Shown here: piece after piece, positions 63,741-64,000 of the stretch
Layout of the letters: the number at the start of each line of letters is the position of its first letter
How positions within the stretch are numbered: position 1 is the first letter of the stretch
Source: Episyrphus balteatus
Taxonomy: Eukaryota > Arthropoda > Insecta > Diptera > Syrphidae
NCBI RefSeq assembly: GCF_945859705.1
Contig: NC_079136.1
Span: 118,113,028 to 118,177,027 of the forward strand
Direction: 5' to 3'
DNA length: 64,000 bases
The notes under the pieces: generated by a model
Told to the model about the DNA's origin: nothing
Database searches by the model: none
Seen by the model: only the letters and a program-made list of their open reading frames with translations
Translations under genes and position numbers: made by a program

Positions 63741-64000
63741 ACGGTTTTTGCGATTTTTGAAGCCCTATATCTCAGAAACTACTCATCGTAAAAGGCTGAA
63801 ATTTTGTGAGGAGTTTGGTTTTGACAAGCTCAATAAATGTAGCGAGTTTGAAATTTCTAGCATCTTTGGTGTGGAAGTTAGAGGGGGGTCGAAAATGGCC
63901 TGAGTTGTTTCCTGTAAATAAGGGTGTAGTGCCAAAGTTGCTAGAGAACTTGGCTGGGCACTACCGTGCCCCTTGATATCCATCTGTACACATTTTCCCG
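63741..64000 (+). other. Flank of the 147-bp repeat element, cut by the window end
   Basis: Moderately complex, with text like ATATCTCAGAAACTACTCAT that resembles non-autonomous transposon interiors. It is probably the remainder of the element that carries the 147-bp repeats. Confidence 0.35.

Overview
This is eukaryotic, very AT-rich, gene-poor DNA and most likely an insect genome, probably a fly (Diptera, Brachycera). The grounds are base composition, long A and T runs, abundant short non-autonomous transposons, microsatellites and a metazoan-style splice-flanked exon. No bacterial, phage, plasmid or CRISPR feature was seen. The species cannot be named from the sequence.

Only one coding exon is convincing. 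At 14497-14935 a splice acceptor is followed by a 5' untranslated segment, an ATG at 14797, 46 codons that read as a secretory signal peptide, and a consensus donor. The rest of the gene is not recognisable here, so the DNA after 14935 is best read as a very large first coding intron. A second exon-like segment at 55194-55331 has splice signals but does not extend exon 1 usefully.

The rest is repeats in layers. Family A (about 1 kb, internal CAGA/TCTG microsatellite) has six copies at 5.2, 7.5, 13.2, 21.5, 35.9 and 39.4 kb. Family B (about 1.6-1.8 kb, palindrome GACGTGATAACGTC at both ends) has seven copies at 4.8, 24.8, 28.3, 32.8, 43.0, 49.6 and 60.5 kb. Copies nest: A lies inside B at 5.2 kb, and B lies inside a third family (D) at 43 kb and probably at 25 kb. 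Other elements are a hAT-like pair (38.5 and 44.9 kb, one with a perfect 8-bp target duplication), a TA-flanked 1.08-kb fold-back (40.3 kb), a TAA-flanked element nested in another inverted-repeat element (11.6-12.7 kb), an element packed with TACACC/GGTGTA words (34.2 kb), and two perfect inverted repeats (25.4 and 62.3 kb).

Tandem arrays include (CATT)n at 38.6 kb inside the hAT-like element, (GTGA)n at 63.2 kb growing from a 147-bp tandem repeat, and a G-rich 249-bp higher-order minisatellite at 55.9-57.1 kb.

The most unusual signal is a dispersed 14-base word, TGGCGCCCAACGTG, with about a dozen exact or near copies in clusters at 18.9-21.2 and 46.2-47.7 kb plus one at 51.4 kb. It equals the complement of the mature 3' end of tRNA-Lys(CUU), including the CCA tail, and overlaps a YY1/Pho-like core. 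A second word, AAGGATAT/ATATCCTT, recurs through the non-transposon intron sequence.
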